From Bacillota bacterium (GTDB lineage Bacteria; Bacillota; Clostridia; Tissierellales; Peptoniphilaceae), in the NCBI GenBank assembly GCA_023394215.1, contig JAEXBH010000014.1, positions 1-9,442 on the forward strand: a stretch of DNA of 9,442 bases, read 5' to 3'. The notes beneath the pieces were generated by a model that saw nothing but the letters and a program-made list of their open reading frames with translations, was not told the origin of the DNA and did not search any database. Position numbers and translations under genes: made by a program. This document shows, piece by piece, positions 7,525 through 9,442 of the stretch. How positions within the stretch are numbered: the first letter of the stretch is position 1; the number at the start of each line of letters is the position of its first letter.

Positions 7525-8655
7525 ATGAGAAATCCTTATGAGGTTTTGGAGGTGGATACAAGTGTATCTTCCGAAGAACTTAAGAGACAATATAGAAGAT
7601 TAGCAAAAAAATATCATCCAGATTTAAATAGTGGTTCTGAAGAGGCAGCAGAAAAACTTAAAGAAGTAAATGAGGCCTATTCTATACTTTCAGATCCGGA
7701 CAAGAGGGCAAGATACGATAGGTACGGCGAGGCTGCTTTTGACCCGAGTATGGGTTCATCAGGAGGCTTCGGAGATATGGGTGACATATTTTCCGATTTG
7801 TTTTCGGACTTTTTCGGAGGAGGATCTTCAAGGCGTAGATATGTTGATCCGAATGCCCCTGTAAAGGGAGAGGATATACAAGTCAGAATCAGAATATCTT
7901 TCAAAGAAAGTGTTTTTGGGGTAGAAAGGGAAGTTTCCTATAGGAGAGAGGAAAGCTGTAAGGCATGTAGCGGTACCGGGGCAAAAAACGGAACAGGCAA
8001 GAGTACATGTTCACGTTGTAACGGTACAGGGCAGGTAAGGACTACGAGCAATTCACCTTTCGGCCAGTTTACGTCTGTCAGCACTTGTCCAAATTGTGGC
8101 GGCAGCGGTTTCGAAATAAAGGAAAAATGTGATGTTTGCCATGGAAGAGGAACTGTAAAATCCAACTCCAAGATAAAGGTAAAGGTGCCTGCCGGTATAT
8201 CGGACGGAGCGGTTATACCTGTAAGACAAATGGGAAACGACGGAAAGAACGGAGGACAGGCTGGAGACCTTTATATAGTGGTATCCGTGGATGAGCATGA
8301 AATATTTAAAAGATATGGAAATGATATTTATTATGAACTTCCTATAAACTTTACTACGGCTGCCCTTGGTAATGAGATAGATATACCTACCTTGGACGGT
8401 ACACAAAAGTTTACAATTCCTGCAGGGACTCAAAATGATACAAGATTCAGAGTTGACGGCAAGGGGATAGCGGATGTGAGAACCGGAAGACCCGGGAACC
8501 TGTATTTTGATGTGAAGGTAGTTATACCTAAAAAGCTTTCCAATGAAGAGAGGGAAAAACTTAAGGAATTTGCTGAAGTTTCAGGGCAAACGGTTAAGGA
8601 GCAAAATAAGAGCTTTTTTGACAGGATAAAGGATTTTTTTGAAGGAGATAAGTAA
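7525..8655 (+). CDS. dnaJ: Chaperone protein DnaJ (Hsp40)
   Basis: DnaJ delivers unfolded substrates to DnaK and stimulates its ATPase. The 376-residue protein is a full type I DnaJ. The J domain (about 3-68) has the catalytic HPD at 31-33. A short Gly/Phe region (about 78-100) includes DIFSDLFSDFFGGG. The zinc-binding domain has all four CxxCxGxG repeats: C145/C148, C162/C165, C188/C191 and C202/C205. The C-terminal beta-domains carry VPAGISDG (221-228) and RFRVDGKGI (308-316). The N-terminus MRNPYEVLEV differs from the usual DYYEVLGV but keeps the J-domain helix pattern. GGAGG (7516-7520) lies 4 bases before ATG, slightly close. The gene is cut off from dnaK by a terminator and has its own candidate promoter under a large dyad, so its expression may be set separately. 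In many Firmicutes prmA follows dnaJ; here it does not. Confidence 0.98.
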   Translation: MRNPYEVLEVDTSVSSEELKRQYRRLAKKYHPDLNSGSEEAAEKLKEVNEAYSILSDPDKRARYDRYGEAAFDPSMGSSGGFGDMGDIFSDLFSDFFGGGSSRRRYVDPNAPVKGEDIQVRIRISFKESVFGVEREVSYRREESCKACSGTGAKNGTGKSTCSRCNGTGQVRTTSNSPFGQFTSVSTCPNCGGSGFEIKEKCDVCHGRGTVKSNSKIKVKVPAGISDGAVIPVRQMGNDGKNGGQAGDLYIVVSVDEHEIFKRYGNDIYYELPINFTTAALGNEIDIPTLDGTQKFTIPAGTQNDTRFRVDGKGIADVRTGRPGNLYFDVKVVIPKKLSNEEREKLKEFAEVSGQTVKEQNKSFFDRIKDFFEGDK

Positions 8656-8671
8656 ATTATTATAGGATAAA

Positions 8672-8757
8672 ATAAAACTCTTACCAATTATAGTATGTAT
8701 ATTTTTTTATCAGTATAGCTGGTAATGGGATATATACTGTATTGGTAAGGGTTTTAT
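8672..8757 (+). terminator. Long hairpin terminator after dnaJ, with possible alternative folds
   Basis: ATAAAACTCTTACCAAT (8672-8688) pairs with ATTGGTAAGGGTTTTAT (8741-8757) over 17 positions with one T-G wobble. Pairing can continue inward imperfectly between 8689-8702 and 8730-8740. The right side runs into TTTTATATTTATAT, a broken U tract. The left side is A-rich, so it could also terminate reverse-strand transcripts. Inside, TGGTAA at 8720-8725 repeats the TGGTAA of the main right arm (8743-8748) and could pair with the same left segment. CAGTATA (8711-8717) can pair with TATACTG (8733-8739). It starts 16 bases after the dnaJ stop. Confidence 0.75.
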
Positions 8758-8993
8758 ATTTATATAAATAAGTTTTCATAAAGTTTAAGTTGTAAATTTT
8801 TTCTCAATCGTTTAATATATATTATATAGAGTCTGTTTATTTATAGTTACGATGTTTTTTATCAAAAATTATTTTTTATCTTTGGCGTACTTTGCCTATA
8901 GTATTTTTTTTGTATGTATGTTATGAATAATCTTTCTTTAAGAGGATTTTAGGTTACCTTTAACAACTTAAATATATTATATAAGGAGCTGTA
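8758..8993. other. AT-rich intergenic spacer, no gene seen
   Basis: The spacer between the dnaJ hairpin and the next gene is strongly AT-rich with several T runs and no credible ORF or RNA gene. It should hold the promoter of the downstream secreted-protein gene. The best box pair I see is TTGTAA (8790-8795), 17 bases, TAATAT (8813-8818), each 4 of 6 to consensus; a lone TATAGT (8897-8902) is another -10-like box without a good -35. If the first were used, the leader would be about 170 bases. AAGGAG (8983-8988), 5 bases before the next ATG, is a clear ribosome binding site. Confidence 0.5.
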
Positions 8994-9442
8994 ATGAAGG
9001 AAAAAATAGAGAATTTAGGAAGATTTTTAATTAAAAAAGTAGGAATGATTTTGTTTTGCGCAATCGTATTGTTTGGAACTGTATCAGGGCACAATATCGC
9101 CTATGCCGACAACTTGTCTGACAGCTGGTATTCAATTCCGAATCAAAGAGATTATGTTGAACCCTATGGGACGCATTTAATGATGAACATAGGCGGTTTG
9201 CTTGAAGATAATCTTGAAGCTGAACCCTTTAACATGAAATTTATGCAATTTCCCTTGCAGGAGGATGAATATATAACAACGAAACAGTTGTTATTCTATG
9301 CTCAGCAAGTTGTGGACAACGGTTTAGGTTCCGGGAAATATATTGTTAAAGCATTTGAAAAGGATGCGGCGGTTGAGTTTAAATATCCTGATCACTACGT
9401 TAAAATTCCCTTGGATGATAAGGGTTTTACAGTGCCTAATTT
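8994..9442 (+). CDS. Exported protein of unknown function, 3' end outside the window
   Basis: I do not recognise this protein. The frame is open from ATG 8994 to the window end: 149 complete codons without a stop. AAGGAG 5 bases upstream supports the start. The N-terminus is a Sec-type signal peptide: a basic n-region (K2, K4, R10, K14, K15), a hydrophobic core of about 16-31 (VGMILFCAIVLFGTVS), and an AYA|D cleavage site after residue 38. C22 lies in the core without a proper lipobox, so a lipoprotein is unlikely. The visible mature part is about 110 residues, soluble-looking, with many Asp/Glu, Tyr and Phe. It includes a probable helix ITTKQLLFYAQQVVDNGL and later beta-like stretches (KYIVKAF, AVEFKYPDHYVKIPL). 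No catalytic motif, repeat or cell-wall anchor is visible in this part. It would act outside the membrane. The spacer and hairpin upstream suggest a transcription unit separate from dnaJ. Confidence 0.85.
   Translation, partial: MKEKIENLGRFLIKKVGMILFCAIVLFGTVSGHNIAYADNLSDSWYSIPNQRDYVEPYGTHLMMNIGGLLEDNLEAEPFNMKFMQFPLQEDEYITTKQLLFYAQQVVDNGLGSGKYIVKAFEKDAAVEFKYPDHYVKIPLDDKGFTVPN

Noticed and set aside
7677..8687. Reverse-strand and alternative-frame open frames across dnaJ
   Set aside because: They are antisense or out of frame to a fully conserved dnaJ and have no family resemblance.
8854..8880. Direct repeat of TTTTTTATC
   Set aside because: It is low-complexity T-rich sequence with only two copies and no further pattern.
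8884..8911. Short GGC...GCC hairpin followed by eight T, possible terminator
   Set aside because: The stem is only three base pairs with a 7-base loop, too weak for a terminator.
8784..8972. TTTAAGTTGT (8784-8793) complementary to ACAACTTAAA (8963-8972)
   Set aside because: A 10-base match about 170 bases apart is expected by chance in such AT-rich sequence.

Overview
The window is a stretch of chromosome from a low-GC Gram-positive bacterium, probably an anaerobe of the Clostridia/Tissierellia type (Peptoniphilaceae-like). That assignment is inference. It rests on the AT-rich sequence, strong purine-rich ribosome binding sites, a CIRCE/HrcA heat-shock operon, a DnaK that lacks the extra ATPase-domain segment typical of Gram-negative DnaK, and a FemX-type cell-wall enzyme. 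All genes are on the + strand.

Region 1 (1-3826) is the end of an operon. It holds lepA (elongation factor 4, with its N-terminal GTPase part outside the window), hemW (a radical-SAM heme chaperone overlapping lepA by 23 bases) and a FemAB-family gene for tRNA-dependent aminoacyl transfer to cell-wall precursor. A long hairpin terminator at 3781-3826 ends it. The lepA-hemW-hrcA order is common in Firmicutes; the FemAB gene is an addition to it.

Region 2 (3827-7458) is the class I heat-shock operon hrcA-grpE-dnaK. A near-consensus promoter (TTGACA, 17-base spacer, TATTAT), preceded by an A/T-rich UP-like stretch, fires into a CIRCE operator at 3942-3968. HrcA, the first gene product, represses this site. 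GrpE and DnaK form the core of the chaperone machine. A compact terminator follows dnaK.

Region 3 (7459-8757) is dnaJ as a separate unit. Between the dnaK terminator and dnaJ lies a plausible promoter of its own (TTGATA-17-TATCAT). Overlapping it is a striking 39-base dyad: 18-base arms, 17 of 18 complementary, with a 3-base centre. No CIRCE is present there, so dnaJ may answer to a different regulator. This is the most interesting signal in the window. A large hairpin with possible alternative pairings follows dnaJ.

Region 4 (8758-9442) is an AT-rich spacer followed by the start of a gene for an unrecognised exported protein, cut by the window end. Apart from the dnaJ operator candidate and this secreted protein, the content is conserved housekeeping; I see no mobile element, CRISPR array, tRNA or rRNA gene.
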